Below, piece by piece: positions 34,666 to 34,819 of a stretch of 34,819 nt of DNA (position 1 is the first letter of the stretch; each line of letters starts with the position of its first letter). The notes under the pieces were generated by a model. The model saw nothing but the letters and a program-made list of their open reading frames with translations. It was not told the origin of the DNA and did not search any database. Origin of the DNA: Clostridiaceae bacterium (lineage in GTDB: Bacteria > Bacillota > Clostridia > Acetivibrionales > DTU013); NCBI GenBank assembly GCA_012730015.1, contig JAAYBT010000118.1, positions 1 through 34,819 on the forward strand, given 5' to 3'. The position numbers and the translations under genes were made by a program.

Positions 34666-34819
34666 TCAACTAGTCTCTATACCACTAAAAGCTTTGTTGC
34701 ACTCATCATTTATAGCAGTCTTCATTTTATCAATGAAATCATAGAACTCAGTACCTTTATATACCGAGCCTTCGATCTTATATGCATTTATTGGTATACC
34801 TTCAAATCTATCATTTTGA
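34666..34819 (-). CDS. 3' end of an unrecognised cassette gene
   Basis: The last 50 codons of a minus-strand frame enter from beyond the window edge and end at TGA 34666-34668. The readable part begins QNDRFEGIPINAYKIEGS and ends NKAFSGIETS. I recognise no family. It is AT-rich like the other cassette genes, in the same direction, and followed by site E at the same spacing as other genes, so it is probably a further cassette. Confidence 0.55.
   Translation of the reverse strand, partial: QNDRFEGIPINAYKIEGSVYKGTEFYDFIDKMKTAINDECNKAFSGIETS

Larger units (their letters stand above)
29465..34819 (-). mobile_element. Integron-like gene-cassette array with attC-like sites (continues past the window)
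   Basis: Six same-direction cassettes occupy this stretch; in transcription order they are an edge-cut gene, GNAT, DUF3788/DUF3795, YefM-YoeB, VOC and TrmO. Each is followed by a GC-rich imperfect palindromic repeat. The repeats end in 7-bp cores resembling RYYYAAC and GTTRRRY, have inner complementary boxes, and differ in ways that keep pairing. The genes are unrelated, AT-rich and small, and most have their own ribosome binding site. This matches the cassette layout of integrons. No integrase gene is in the window; given the gene orientation it would be expected beyond the right edge. The sites are longer than most described attC sites and share extra flanking hairpins, so they may be a divergent class. 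The alternative is a family of structured intergenic repeats unrelated to integrons. Confidence 0.65.

Overview
The window looks like the chromosome of an endospore-forming member of the Clostridia. The evidence is the spoIIAA-spoIIAB-sigF locus, a spoVAC-spoVAD-spoVAE cluster, whiA, the Firmicute carbon-control genes hprK, rapZ and yvcK, strong Shine-Dalgarno sequences (GGAGG) and frequent TTG starts. No rRNA, tRNA or CRISPR array was seen. Almost every gene lies on the minus strand; glutamate dehydrogenase is the one clear exception.

Region 1 (1-9.7 kb) is a lower-glycolysis block. Read on the minus strand it runs gap, a fused pgk-tpi gene, gpmI, eno, secG, rnr and a truncated DUF523 gene. 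Terminators after pgk-tpi and secG divide it into several transcripts. Region 2 (9.8-13.6 kb) is a probable operon of trmL, an M20 peptidase that appears to start at ATA, pfkA and a DUF2156 protein. Region 3 (13.6-15.2 kb) is the plus-strand glutamate dehydrogenase gene, with a perfect consensus promoter and a structured leader. Region 4 (15.2-19.8 kb) holds a CheX-like gene, the spoVA cluster behind an exact sigma-G-type promoter, and the spoIIA/sigF locus with a terminator between spoIIAB and sigF. Region 5 (19.9-26.7 kb) is hprK-murB-rapZ-yvcK-(glycogen debranching enzyme)-whiA. This links HPr phosphorylation, wall precursor synthesis, carbon flux control and storage-glucan breakdown. Region 6 (26.8-29.2 kb) holds an AbrB-type antitoxin/RelE-type toxin pair, a conserved unknown protein and an iron-sulfur flavoprotein-like reductase with a palindromic operator.

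Region 7 (about 29.4 kb to the window end) is the most unusual part. Small, AT-rich, unrelated accessory genes all point the same way: TrmO-like, VOC, YefM-YoeB, DUF3788/DUF3795, GNAT and one cut by the window edge. After each comes a long, GC-rich, imperfectly palindromic repeat of about 140-220 bp. The repeats have 7-bp terminal cores (GCATAAC/ACATAAC against GTTAGGC-like) and covarying inner arms. This is the architecture of an integron gene-cassette array with attC-like sites. No integrase gene is visible here. In the usual integron layout it would lie beyond the right edge of the window; otherwise the array is a cluster of attC sites lacking an integrase. A cassette array in a clostridial chromosome is my main candidate for a previously undescribed system.
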